From Paraniabella hibiscisoli (GTDB lineage: Bacteria > Bacteroidota > Bacteroidia > Chitinophagales > Chitinophagaceae), in contig NZ_JAKWBK010000001.1 in NCBI RefSeq assembly GCF_022512515.1, positions 868,001 through 932,000 on the forward strand: 64,000 nt of DNA, read 5' to 3'. Below, in pieces: positions 21,919 to 30,774 of the stretch (position 1 is its first letter; every line of letters starts with the position of its first letter). The notes under the pieces are model-generated. The model was not told where the DNA came from. It searched no databases and worked only from the letters and a program-made list of their open reading frames with translations. A program made the translations under genes and the position numbers.

Positions 21919-24398
21919 ATGCACCCCTCCCCACCTCTTTTTTACTGGTAGCTCTAATTATGTTTTCGCCTGCGAAGGCACAAACAACTGTTGATGGAAA
22001 ATCTACCTTATGGTACAGCCAGCCGGCTTCCAACTGGAACGAAGCGCTTCCTATCGGAAACGGTCCATTGGCGGCCATGGTATTTGGCAACCCGCTGAAT
22101 GAGAGCGTACAGCTAAACGAGGAAACAATCTGGGCCGGAGAGCCAGGCAATAATTTGCTACCCAATGTAGCGGCGCCGATTGGTGATATACGCAAGCTGC
22201 TGTTTAATGGTGAGTATAAAGCCGCACAGGATCTTTCCAACCAGGCTTTTCCACGACAGGCACCTGCTAATGCCAACTATGGCATGCAATATCAAACGGC
22301 GGGGGCTTGTTGATGCGGTTTGCAGACAAAGGAGCTGTTACTAATTTCCGCAGAACACTGGATCTTAAAAATGCGGTGGCTACAGTTACCTATACCAGCA
22401 ATGGCATTAACTATAAAAGAGAATATATTGCTTCTTTAAAAGACCGGGTTATTATGGTACGCGTAACCGCTGATCGCCCGGGCAGTATTGACTGTGATCT
22501 TCAATTACGAAGCCCCTTTAAACAATATACAAGGGCTATAAAAGGAAAGCAATTGAGCTTATCCGGAAATACCTCATCAGTAGATAACAAAACGGGTAAG
22601 CTGCAGTACGAAGTAAGAGCATTGCCCATTGCTGAAGGAGGTAGTATACGTGCTACCGACAGCCTGCTATCTGTATCAAAAGCGAACTCATTAACCGTAT
22701 TTATTTCCATCAGCACTAATTTCATTAATTACAGAACCCTGGGTAATGACCCGGTATTACTGAATGATCAAAGGCTCAACACTGTTAGCCGTAAACCCTT
22801 TGCCAGCCTGAAACAGCAGCATATTGATCTCTATAAAAAATACGTCGACCGCGTGAGCCTTGACCTGGGCAGCAATGAAGCTGCTAATCAACCTACTGAC
22901 GAACGTATTAAAGCCTTTGCCCAAACCAACGACCCCGCGCTGGTGTCCTTGTATTTCCAATTCGGGCGATACCTGCTGATCTGTAGTTCTATGCCGGGTA
23001 GTCAGCCTGCTAATTTGCAGGGCAAATGGAATCATTTACTAAGTCCGCCATGGGATAGTAAATACACGGTTAACATCAATACAGAAATGAATTACTGGCC
23101 CGCAGAAGTAACAGCCTTACCCGAAATGCATGAGCCCCTTTTTAAAATGCTGGAAGAAGTTATCCGTTACCGGTAAAGAAAGCGCCAGCCAGATGTATGG
23201 AGCACGCGGCTGGAACCTGCACCACAACACAGATCTGTGGCGCATCACCGGGCCGGTAGATGGTGGTTTTTATGGTATGTGGCCCATGGGAGGTGCCTGG
23301 CTAAGCCAGCATTTATGGCAGCATTACCTGTTCACGGGCGATAAACATTTTCTGAAAAAATACTACCCGGTTCTAAAAGGAGCCGCCTTGTTTTATGTGG
23401 ATGTACTACAGGAAGAGCCAAAGCATAAATGGCTGGTGGTGGCTCCTTCTATGTCACCCGAAAACACCTACCAGAGCGGCGTTGGCATCAGTGCCGGAAC
23501 AACAATGGACAATCAGCTGGTATTTGATGTGTTCAATAATTTTTTACAATCTGCCACAATACTCGCCAGCGATGCTTCATTAGCCGATACCGTAAGCAAT
23601 ATGCTGAAACGTCTTCCGCCAATGCAGATAGGCCAGCACGGGCAGCTGCAGGAATGGCTGGAAGACTGGGACCGCGCCAACGATAAGCACCGGCACGTAT
23701 CTCACCTGTATGGACTATTTCCGGCAGCACAGGTATCTCCTTATACCAACCCTCAATTATTTGAAGCTGCAAGAAATAGCCTAGTGTACCGCGGCGATAA
23801 GTCCACAGGATGGTCGATGGGATGGAAGGTAAATTTATGGGCCCGGTTACTGGATGGCGACAGGGCTTACAAATTAATAGCCGATCAGCTTTCACCGGCC
23901 TCCCTGGAAACAAAGGGACAGAACGGCGGTACTTACCCCAATCTCTTTGATGCCCATCCACCTTTCCAGATCGATGGAAATTTTGGCTGCACTTCAGGAA
24001 TTGCCGAAATGCTGTTGCAATCTCACGATGGCGCACTACATATTTTACCGGCTATTCCTACTAATTGGAAACACGGATCTATACAAGGGCTGATCGCCAG
24101 AGGAGGTTTTGTAGTTGACATTAAATGGGCTGACGGAAAGGTCACCTACCTGAAAATACAATCCCGCTTAGGTGGTAATTGCAGGTTACGGCTCAACCAC
24201 TTCCTCAAACCGGTGACGGCTTTTGTTCAATTATGGAAGGCATCGGGAGCCAACAGCAACCCGTTTTATTTTGTACCGGATATCAGGAAACCATTAATAT
24301 CAGATAAAGCAAAACTAGCAGGCAACACCATCGAAGAAACTGCCTTGTTCGATTTTAAAACGATGCCAGGAAAAACATATGAATTTATAAGTAAGTAG
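21919..24398 (+). CDS. Glycoside hydrolase family 95 (alpha-L-fucosidase/galactosidase type), frameshifted
   Basis: A secreted GH95 enzyme of about 826 residues. The signal peptide (ending SPAKAQ) starts at ATG 21919. The N-terminal domain has W-Y-x-Q-P-A and L-P-I-G-N-G. The (alpha/alpha)6 catalytic domain carries I-N-T-E-M-N-Y-W-P-A, G-A-R-G-W-x-L-H-H-N-T-D-L-W, L-Q-E-W-L-E-D-W and I-D-G-N-F-G, which include the conserved Asn, Glu and Asp of the family. Three frameshifts are inferred: a T missing near 21950, a G missing near 22307 and one extra G near 23160. The corrected length is 827 codons. It would remove alpha-linked fucose or galactose from pectin side chains (RG-I or RG-II) or xyloglucan. 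It is divergent from the SusC operon and shares its control region. Confidence 0.87.
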
Positions 24399-24503
24399 TT
24401 ATCATAAAAAAGAGCAATAGGCCTGGTTATACCAATGGCTGGCTTATTTGTTAAAACCGGCTGCCATTACAGTACGGATAGTGCTATGCTGTGCATAATT
24501 CTA

Positions 24504-24511
24504 TATCTTCG
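24504..24511 (+). promoter_or_regulatory. Possible minus-7 box for the LacI-family gene
   Basis: TATCTTCG differs from the Bacteroidota consensus TAnnTTTG by one base and lies 22 bases before the chosen start codon. No convincing minus-33 TTG was found. Confidence 0.3.
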
Positions 24512-24532
24512 CAGCAAAGGTGTGATGCTTGT

Positions 24533-25566
24533 ATGAAGTTTGAAGCTGCTACCATAAAGGATATTGCCAAAGCGCTGGGACTGTCGACTTCGACAGTATC
24601 GCGTGCTTTGCGGGACAGCCACGAAATCAGTGAAGCCACCAAGAAAAAGATCAGGGACTACGCCGCAGAGATCAATTATCGCCCCAATCCCGTTGCTTTA
24701 AGTTTAAAGGAGAAAAGAACGCTATCTATTGGCGTGGTGGTATCGGAAATTGCCAATACTTTTTCAGCCAGGTGATTAACGGTATTGAATCCATTGCCTA
24801 TAAAAACGGGTACAATGTTATCATTACCCAAAGCAGGGAATCATTGGAGCGGGAACAAATGATCCTGGATTATCTTACCTCCAGATCAATTGACGGTTTG
24901 ATCATTTCTATTTCTTCTGAAACCAGCGATTTCACTGGCTTAAAGCAGCTGCACGAAAAGAGGTTACCCATTGTATTTTTCGACCGGGTGGTGGAAGAGA
25001 TCAACACCCACAAGGTAATTACCGATAATTTACAGGGTGTGTACCAGGCTACACAACATCTTATTCAAAATAAATTTAAGCGCATTGGTATTATTGCCAG
25101 CAACCCTAATCTCGCTATCACCCGGGAACGTCTTGCCGGCTACCTGCAGGCCCTGGCAGATAAGAAGATGACGGTGGACAAATCGCTGATCCGTTATTGC
25201 TCACATGGAGGCTCAGATGTGGAAGAGGTTGAAACGGCGGTAAAGGAATTGCTAAAGCTTAAAAAGAAGCCAGATGCGCTTGTTTTGCTGGCAGACAAGA
25301 TCACAACAGAAACTTTCAGCATTTTAAAAAGAGAAAAGATCCAGATCCCCAAAGATATGGGCGTGATCGGTTTTAATAATTCCAAGTATACCTCGCTTTT
25401 TGATCCAGCCCTTTCGGTGATCCGCCAGCCGGCATTTGAAATGGGTGAAAAAGCCGCTACATTGTTGCTGAAACTGATTGAAAGCAAGCGTGCTGTCACC
25501 GATTTTCAACTGGAAAGCCTGGCCCCAGAGATCATCATCAGGGAGAGCAGCCAAAATAGCCGTTAG
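24533..25566 (+). CDS. LacI-family transcriptional regulator, frameshifted
   Basis: A LacI/GalR-type regulator of about 344 residues. The N-terminal helix-turn-helix has T-I-K-D-I-A-K-A-L-G-L-S-T-S-T-V-S-R-A-L (residues about 7-26) with the hinge N-Y-R-P-N-P-V-A. The periplasmic-binding-like domain follows, with F-D-R-V, I-G-I-I-A and a G-V-I-G-F-N-N strand. One T is missing from the T-run near 24763, splitting the DNA-binding part from the sensor part. I start at 24533, the Met before the helix-turn-helix; an upstream Met at 24491 is in frame but adds a non-family leader. It most likely controls the pectin genes in response to a sugar or uronate product. Confidence 0.88.
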
Positions 25567-25582
25567 ATACCCGAATCTTTAT

Positions 25583-25590
25583 TATATTTG
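25583..25590 (+). promoter_or_regulatory. Minus-7 box upstream of the tRNA region
   Basis: TATATTTG followed by C fits the Bacteroidota promoter element TAnnTTTG. It lies about 30 bases before the tRNA-like relic and 110 before the intact tRNA-Arg, so one transcript could cover both. Confidence 0.45.
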
Positions 25591-25618
25591 CAGCCCTTTC
25601 CAAAGGAGTTTGGAAAAT

Positions 25619-25670
25619 GGCCCGGTAGTTCTCCCGAACTTTCGGGAGGATAGAATAAGAGTTCTTACAC
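25619..25670 (+). pseudogene. tRNA-Arg-like relic with a hairpin in the D-loop
   Basis: The first 13 bases, GGCCCGGTAGTTC, equal the 5' end of the intact tRNA-Arg that starts 84 bases later. The next three D-loop bases are replaced by a perfect 7-bp palindrome (TCCCGAA-CT-TTCGGGA). GGATAGAATA-x-GAGTT then matches again, after which the two diverge in the anticodon loop. No matching 3' acceptor strand follows, so it cannot fold as a tRNA. It is probably a degraded duplicate of the tRNA into which a small palindromic element inserted. Confidence 0.55.
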
Positions 25671-25702
25671 AAGAAGCAAAACCAAAGATTTGCTTTAATA
25701 TT

Positions 25703-25774
25703 GGCCCGGTAGTTCAATGGATAGAATAGGAGTTTCCTAAACTCTAGATACAAGTTCGATTCTTGTCCGGGCTA
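25703..25774 (+). tRNA. tRNA-Arg (anticodon CCU)
   Basis: The 72-base sequence folds as a normal cloverleaf. The acceptor GGCCCGG pairs with CCGGGCT, the D-stem is GTTC/GAAT, the anticodon stem is GGAGT/ACTCT around the loop TTCCTAA (anticodon CCT in DNA), and the T-arm is ACAAG/CTTGT with loop TTCGATT. The discriminator is A, and CCA is not encoded. A strong terminator follows at once. The last 19 bases of the region (GATTCTTGTCCGGGCTACA, counting two after the gene) recur downstream in a tandem array. Confidence 0.93.
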
Positions 25775-26636
25775 CAAAAGGAATGATCACAGTCATTCCT
25801 TTTTTTGTTTTCAAGTCATTTGTGGGTATCGATATACATATGCACTAAACCTTATATGCCGGGCAGTCATTTCGTTCGGGGAAACAAGTTCCCTGCCCGA
25901 CTGCGTCTTGGCAGGCGGGGATTCTTGTCCGGGCTACAAAAGGAATGATCACGGTCATTCCTTTTTTGTTTTCAAGGCATTTGTGGGTATCGAATACATA
26001 CGCACTAAACCTTATATGCCGGGCAGACATTTCGTTCGGGTAAACAAGTTCCCTGCCCGACTGCGTCTTGGCAGGCGGGGATTCTTGTCCGGGCTACACA
26101 AAAGGAATGATCACGGTCATTCCTTTTTTGTTTTAACGGCATTTGTGGGTATCGAATACATACGCACTAAACCTTATACGCCGGGCAGACATTTCGTTCG
26201 GGTAAACAAGTTCCCTGCCCGACTGCGTCTTGGCAGGCGGGGATTCTTGTCCGGGCTACAAAAGGAATGATCACGGTCATTCCTTTTTTGTTTTAACGGC
26301 ATTTGTGGGTATCGAATACATACGCACTAAACCTTATATGCCGGGCAGACATTTCGTTCGGGTAAACAAGTTCCCTGCCCGACTGCGTCTTGGCAGGCGG
26401 GGATTCTTGTCCGGGCTACACAAAAGGAATGATCACGGTCATTCCTTTTTTGTTTTCAAGTCATTTGTGGGTATCGATATACATATGCACTAAACCTTAT
26501 ATGCCGGGCAGTCATTTCGTTCGGAGAAACAAGTTCCCTGCCGACTGTGTTATGCAGGCGCGCCTGCCCGTTCGCTCCGGCAGGCGGGGATTCTTGCCCG
26601 GGCTACAGTCAAAGGAATGATCACGGCCATTCCTTT
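25758..26636 (+). repeat. Tandem array built from the tRNA-Arg 3' end and its terminator
   Basis: GATTCTTGTCCGGGCTACA occurs at 25758 (in the tRNA), 25920, 26080, 26242, 26402 and, with one change, 26589. Spacings are 162, 160, 162, 160 and 187 bases. Each unit has the tRNA tail, a terminator hairpin (AAAGGAATGA/TCATTCCTTT), a stretch of about 70 bases and a GC-rich palindrome (CCTGCC/GGCAGG). The last unit has extra palindrome sequence that lengthens it. The units are not identical: the first and last share one version of the middle segment, the inner three another. Frames read through it look like repeated peptides but change phase between units, so I see no gene here. Confidence 0.85.
25777..25806 (+). 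terminator. Rho-independent terminator of tRNA-Arg
   Basis: A 10-bp stem AAAGGAATGA/TCATTCCTTT with a six-base loop is followed by a T-run, directly after the tRNA. Copies recur in every unit of the array. Confidence 0.85.
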
Positions 26637-26664
26637 TAATATATCGGTTGAAAACAAAGAGCCT

Positions 26665-27553
26665 TTAAGCACCAATATCCAACTTATACCCTTTGCCCCG
26701 AATAACAACGATCTTTATGTTCGGATCTACTTCTAACTTTTTCCTGAGTTTTGATATAAACATATCTAGGCTACGCCCTACTATTACGCCTTCATCTTCC
26801 CAGATCTCTTTTTGCAGCCTGCTTCTTTCTATGGTCTGGTTAGGAGATTGCGCGAAAATGAGCAACAAACGGGTTTCAGTTCCTGTCAGCTCTATGATAT
26901 TTTCATTTACGATCAATCGACGCTCCTTTGCATTAAATAAAATAGTACCTAGAGAAAACTGATCTGCAGGCGGCTTATTATTATTGGATATTTTCTTCGG
27001 TTTGGCAGACCTCAAAAACATAAACCCAACAAATGCCAGAAACGGCAGGCTACCCAGCAGGGTTACCGTCCTTACAATATTGGTATCCGCTGGTTCAAAT
27101 TTAATATTGATGATATAAGATGCCTTAGGTTGCTTTCTTCCGGTACAGCTTACGATGTCATCTTTTTCTTTCCGGATATAGCAAATCCATAGGCTACACT
27201 ATTGTTGCCATTCAAAACATTAACGATATAGCCACCTGTAAGCGGGTCGTTAGCTAATAAACGCCTGGTGGTGTTCACCAGGGAGTCTGGTTGAAAACTA
27301 AAGTCATTTGCAAAGCTGATGCGGTACTCATTTTCGCCGGTCTTTTTACCGGCAGCACCCTTGAGGTACTGTCGCCAGACTGCAAAAGCAGTTCATGCCC
27401 GATCCTGCGAAGCAAAACTTCCCGCCTGGCAATATCAAAATCGTCCTTATCTCTTATGGTGAAAGCCAGGCAGATCACCGCAATAAATGAGAGTACGAGC
27501 AATCCGAAAAGGTATTTACGTTTTCCGGACAGGATGCTTAGGCTATCAGACAT
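26665..27553 (-). CDS. Membrane-anchored winged-helix transcriptional regulator, frameshifted
   Basis: A one-component regulator of about 296 residues. A first membrane segment is at about residues 14-32 and a second near residues 183-203. The intervening 150 residues are probably the periplasmic sensor (unknown fold, one cysteine visible near C-T-G-R). The cytoplasmic C-terminal 90 residues are an OmpR/PhoB-type winged helix: F-N-A-K-E-R-R-L, L-T-G-T-E-T-R-L-L, I-W-E-D-E-G-V-I-V-G-R-S-L-D-M-F-I-S-K-L-R-K-K-L and I-R-G-K-G-Y-K-L. Two A bases are missing, from runs near 27341 and 27167; with them the protein is continuous (297 codons). The domain order is the reverse of ToxR. It is divergent from a YceI-like lipoprotein gene across 138 bases, a possible target. 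Confidence 0.8.
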
Positions 27554-27691
27554 ACTTTACAATTTATTTACAAAGGTTACATTTTTATTTACAATCCTGA
27601 TTCTCAGGCCTAAAAACATGAAAGTACTTTCGTTGTATCCCTCCTAAAATAATTTATCCATTTTTTTATTAACCAATATAATCTCTGTAGC

Positions 27692-28465
27692 ATGAACAAC
27701 AAAACAACATGTACCTTTCTAATTGTAGTAACAACTTCTTTGCTTTTTGGTTGCAGCGGCCCTGTAGCAACTGAGAACAAAGAGAGTGCAGTAACAAGCT
27801 CTTTACCCCTGCATGTAGATGATAAAAACTATATTACCATAGATACAGCAGAAAGTGTTGTAACCTGGAAAGGCTCTAACCTGCTTGGCTCCAACACCCA
27901 TACAGGATATGTTTATTTATCCAAAGGAGCATTACTGATCAAGGATAACCAATTGGTGGGTGGCAGCGCCGAAGTTGATATGAATACCATTGAAGACGAA
28001 AGCCATGGTAGAAATAACAATCTTGTCAATCACTTAAAAGATCCTGATTTTTTTAATGTTACAACATTCCCCACTTCTACCATTGCAATTACGAGTGTTG
28101 AACCAGGGAACAGTGATAATATAAAAATTTCGGGAAACTTAACCATTAAAGGCATCACGCACCCCGTTAGCTTTCCTGCCAAAATGGAAGTTAAAAATGG
28201 AATGATTAAAGCCGACGGCAAGCTGGTCATTGACCGGGCCAAATGGGATGTTCGCTATAAATCAGGAAAATTCTATACGCTTTTAGCGGACCAAACGATA
28301 TCAGATTCCATTGAATTCCATTTTAAAATCGTTGCAAAAAAACAGATAAATGCTAAAGACTGTTTTCGGGAAATCTGGGGTTTCCCTTGTTCTGAGAGAA
28401 TCAAAAACCTGATTTGCAATCAGTCAAAATACCTGCACTTTTTAGCAAACCAGCGTAAAGCTTAA
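27692..28465 (+). CDS. YceI-family lipoprotein
   Basis: A secreted lipid-binding-type YceI protein. The lipobox is L-F-G-C near residue 21. The lipocalin-like barrel has V-T-W-K-G-S-N, H-T-G-Y-V, I-K-G-I-T-H-P-V-S-F and I-D-R-A-K-W-D-V-R-Y. The normal family end is reached near I-E-F-H-F-K-I-V-A-K-K. The remaining 38 residues, rich in C, N and K, have no place in the family. One extra A in the A-run near 28335 would stop the protein at 28356 (221 residues), which I think is the true end; coordinates here give the open frame as it stands. A strong terminator follows. Confidence 0.75.
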   Translation: MNNKTTCTFLIVVTTSLLFGCSGPVATENKESAVTSSLPLHVDDKNYITIDTAESVVTWKGSNLLGSNTHTGYVYLSKGALLIKDNQLVGGSAEVDMNTIEDESHGRNNNLVNHLKDPDFFNVTTFPTSTIAITSVEPGNSDNIKISGNLTIKGITHPVSFPAKMEVKNGMIKADGKLVIDRAKWDVRYKSGKFYTLLADQTISDSIEFHFKIVAKKQINAKDCFREIWGFPCSERIKNLICNQSKYLHFLANQRKA

Positions 28466-28505
28466 TCCGGTTTTATTTTAAACTACTTCCTGATATTCAT
28501 TTAAC

Positions 28506-28538
28506 AAAAGGAATGATCGCCTATGGGCCATTCCTTTT
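28506..28538 (+). terminator. Rho-independent terminator after the YceI gene
   Basis: A 10-bp perfect stem AAAAGGAATG/CATTCCTTTT with a 13-base loop. The stem is nearly the same as the terminators in the tRNA-Arg array, so it may be a dispersed copy. Confidence 0.75.
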
Positions 28539-28642
28539 CCAGCATCTTTAGTTAACTCAATTCCCGCTATTTAAATTAACTTATGATTGTGCCAGAACTT
28601 TAATAAATTCATATAACAAAATTATCAACAGGGTAGGGCTAT

Positions 28643-29680
28643 ATGAAAACGGCTGTTCAACAATTATTGCTGGGGTTATTGATGCTGACCCTTTTCGCCT
28701 GCAAGAGTACCATGAGCAGGAAAACAAATGTACTTACACAAAAAACAGCTGCAAAACCCGGAGCAACGAAGCAGACCGCGGAACCACAAAATCCGACAGC
28801 TAAGACGGGTAATAATGCTACTGATCATACACCCTTTAAAACTAAGTATCCGGGTATAGATGCTTCCACACTGGTTTACCGGTCTCCTGAATATTTTCTT
28901 TACAAGGCTGACAGCCTGCAAATGGCTTCTGCAAGAACCACCTATTTTAAAACCCTGGACACGATCATAGCTCAGCTATCTGTTACGCCAGACAACAAGT
29001 TCAACCCCGCGGTTAATACCGACCAATGGTATGCAGCAATTGATTTCAATATACGCAGACCCAACTATGTTATCCTGCATCATACAGCGCAGGACAATGC
29101 AGCGCAAACCCTCTTCACCTTTTCTGTTCCAAGACCCGGCAGAGAGTCCAGCGCCCATTATGTTATTGCTAAAGACGGCAGCGTATTCCAGATGTTAAAT
29201 GATTATGTGAGATCCTGGCATGCCGGGGCGAGCAAATGGGGAAGCATTACTGATATGAACTCCTGCAGCCTGGGTATTGAAATAGATAATAATGGAAAGG
29301 ATGAAGCCTTTACCGATGCCCAGATCAATGCGCTACTTATATTACTACGCTATTTAAAAGAGCAATACAAAATCCCCCAGGCTAATTTTATAGGCCACTC
29401 CGATATTGCACCCGGAAGAAAAGATGACCCCGGCAAATTATTTCCCTGGAAAAAGCTGGCCGATGCAGGATTTGGATACTGGTACAATGCCAATGCTTTA
29501 AAGGAGCCGCCCGCAGACTTTAATACTACCTGGGCTTTGCGTATAATTGGCTATGATGTTAGTGACATGAAAATAGCGATCGGGGCATTTAATCTTCATT
29601 ATCTTCAAAAGTCTAATACAGATAGCCTAACGGATTATGATAAAAAAGTGCTGTATAATGTGGCTTTGAAATACATGTAG
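28643..29680 (+). CDS. N-acetylmuramoyl-L-alanine amidase, AmiD-like lipoprotein
   Basis: An intact 345-residue Amidase_2-family peptidoglycan hydrolase. The lipobox is L-F-A-C near residue 20, followed by a Thr/Lys-rich linker to about residue 75. The zinc site is I-L-H-H-T-A (His near residue 140), S-A-H-Y-V-I-A-K-D-G and I-G-H-S-D-I-A-P-G-R-K-D-D-P-G with the last His and Asp. G-I-E-I supplies the conserved glutamate. The order matches AmiD-type enzymes that trim the periplasmic face of the wall, often for anhydro-muropeptide recycling. The C-terminal 70 residues resemble the helical extension found on many such amidases. Confidence 0.85.
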   Translation: MKTAVQQLLLGLLMLTLFACKSTMSRKTNVLTQKTAAKPGATKQTAEPQNPTAKTGNNATDHTPFKTKYPGIDASTLVYRSPEYFLYKADSLQMASARTTYFKTLDTIIAQLSVTPDNKFNPAVNTDQWYAAIDFNIRRPNYVILHHTAQDNAAQTLFTFSVPRPGRESSAHYVIAKDGSVFQMLNDYVRSWHAGASKWGSITDMNSCSLGIEIDNNGKDEAFTDAQINALLILLRYLKEQYKIPQANFIGHSDIAPGRKDDPGKLFPWKKLADAGFGYWYNANALKEPPADFNTTWALRIIGYDVSDMKIAIGAFNLHYLQKSNTDSLTDYDKKVLYNVALKYM

Positions 29681-29847
29681 AGAATCTTGTAATCTTCTTT
29701 TACAGACCCAGTAATAAAACATGGTAAATGACTAATGCCTAAAATGCTCACTAACCATTTTATTTTAACAAACCCCTTCTGCTTTACTCATATATTTTGT
29801 TTATACTTGCTATGATAACATTATTGCTGATGTCTTAAAAATTAACG

Positions 29848-30281
29848 ATGGTTCTAAAAATTGCATGTTGCTATTGGCAATAATTTTTTTATCTGCCAAC
29901 GGCTTTTGCCAATCGCCCATCGGCACCTGGAAAACAATCGATGATAATACCAAAAAGGAAAAATCGTATGTGCGCATTTATGAAACGAAAAGCGGCAAGT
30001 TGCAGGGCGAAGTGTTGAAAATACTGGATCCGGCAAGGGAAAACGCTACCTGTACTACTTGTACCGGAACCCGGAAGGACAAGCCGGTAAAAGGCATGAT
30101 CATTTTATGGGGATTGACGAAAGACGGTGACGAATGGTCGGGTGGACAAATACTCGACCCTGAAAAAGGCAAGCAATACAAATGCTATATTAAACCGAAA
30201 GGGAAGAATGAATTAGAAGTTCGGGGCTATGTAGGCTTTTCGCTGATTGGCAGAACACAGACCTGGCAGCGGGTACCATAA
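29848..30281 (+). CDS. DUF2147-family secreted protein
   Basis: A small secreted protein of about 144 residues of the DUF2147 family. The family pattern is visible: P-I-G-T-W-K-T-I-D-D, a strand with Y-V-R-I-Y-E, P-V-K-G-M-I-I-L-W-G-L, W-S-G-G-x-I-L-D-P-E-K-G-K-x-Y-K-C and V-R-G-Y-V-G-F-S-L-I-G-R-T-Q-T-W. The observed frame starts at an ATG at 29865. An upstream ATG at 29848 would give a better signal peptide if one A is missing from the A-run near 29857, which is typical of this sequence, so I extended to 29848. Function is unknown; the family is often found near stress and envelope genes. Confidence 0.72.
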
Positions 30282-30387
30282 TATTTTTAGTAGTTAATCA
30301 TTTTAACCTAACTTATGGACTCAGCAAGCAGTATTGGCCTTGTTTATGCTATAAATAGTATTATATTACTCAGATAAATTATAACGC

Positions 30388-30701
30388 ATGATCATTCAAA
30401 TTAACTCAGACAATCATTTAACGGTAAGTGCCGAATACAGAGAAAAATAGAAGGAATAGTGATGGCAGAAGCCGACCGTTTCCTGGAACATTTAACCCGC
30501 ATTGAAGTATATCTATCTGATCAGAATTCGCATAAAGATAACGGCGCTGACAAACGTTGCAATATTGAAGCAAGATTGAAAGGCAAACAACCTATTGCCG
30601 TTTCAGATGACGGTGAAACTTACGACATTGCTATTAACGGAGCTACTGATAAGCTAGCTACTTCATTGGAAACAATAATAGGTAAGATGCAAAATCATTA
30701 A
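30388..30701 (+). CDS. HPF/RaiA-family ribosome-associated protein, copy 1, frameshifted
   Basis: A 104-residue protein of the ribosome-hibernation (sigma-54 modulation) family. It starts M-I-I-Q-I and has a long first helix, then R-C-N-I-E-A-R-L-K-G-K-Q-P-I-A-V and an ending I-I-G-K-M-Q-N-H. One A is missing from the A-run near 30446; restoring it joins the N-terminal part and gives exactly the length of copy 2 at 42539-42853, which is intact. The family binds the 30S subunit in stationary phase or under stress; this short subgroup lacks the long C-terminal dimerisation domain. Confidence 0.8.
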
Positions 30702-30726
30702 TACATCATTTGTTTAGTGTAATAAA

Positions 30727-30764
30727 AAGATCAGGTTGCTCAACAAGTTGAACAACCTGATCTT
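30727..30764. terminator. Bidirectional terminator between HPF-like gene and efflux operon
   Basis: A long stem with arms AAGATCAGGTTG and CAACCTGATCTT extends inward with one mismatch to about 17 bp. T-rich sequence lies on both sides. It separates two convergent genes. Confidence 0.85.
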
Positions 30765-30774
30765 GCTTTAATAT

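Noticed and set aside
25908..26620. Overlapping ORFs giving repeated peptides in the tRNA array
   Set aside because: Units of 160 and 162 bases shift the frame between copies, the DNA is made of a tRNA tail, terminators and palindromes, and the peptides match no family.
25758..26636. CRISPR array
   Set aside because: The repeat spacing is about 160 bases and the sequence between repeats is itself repeated, not unique spacers. No cas genes are present.
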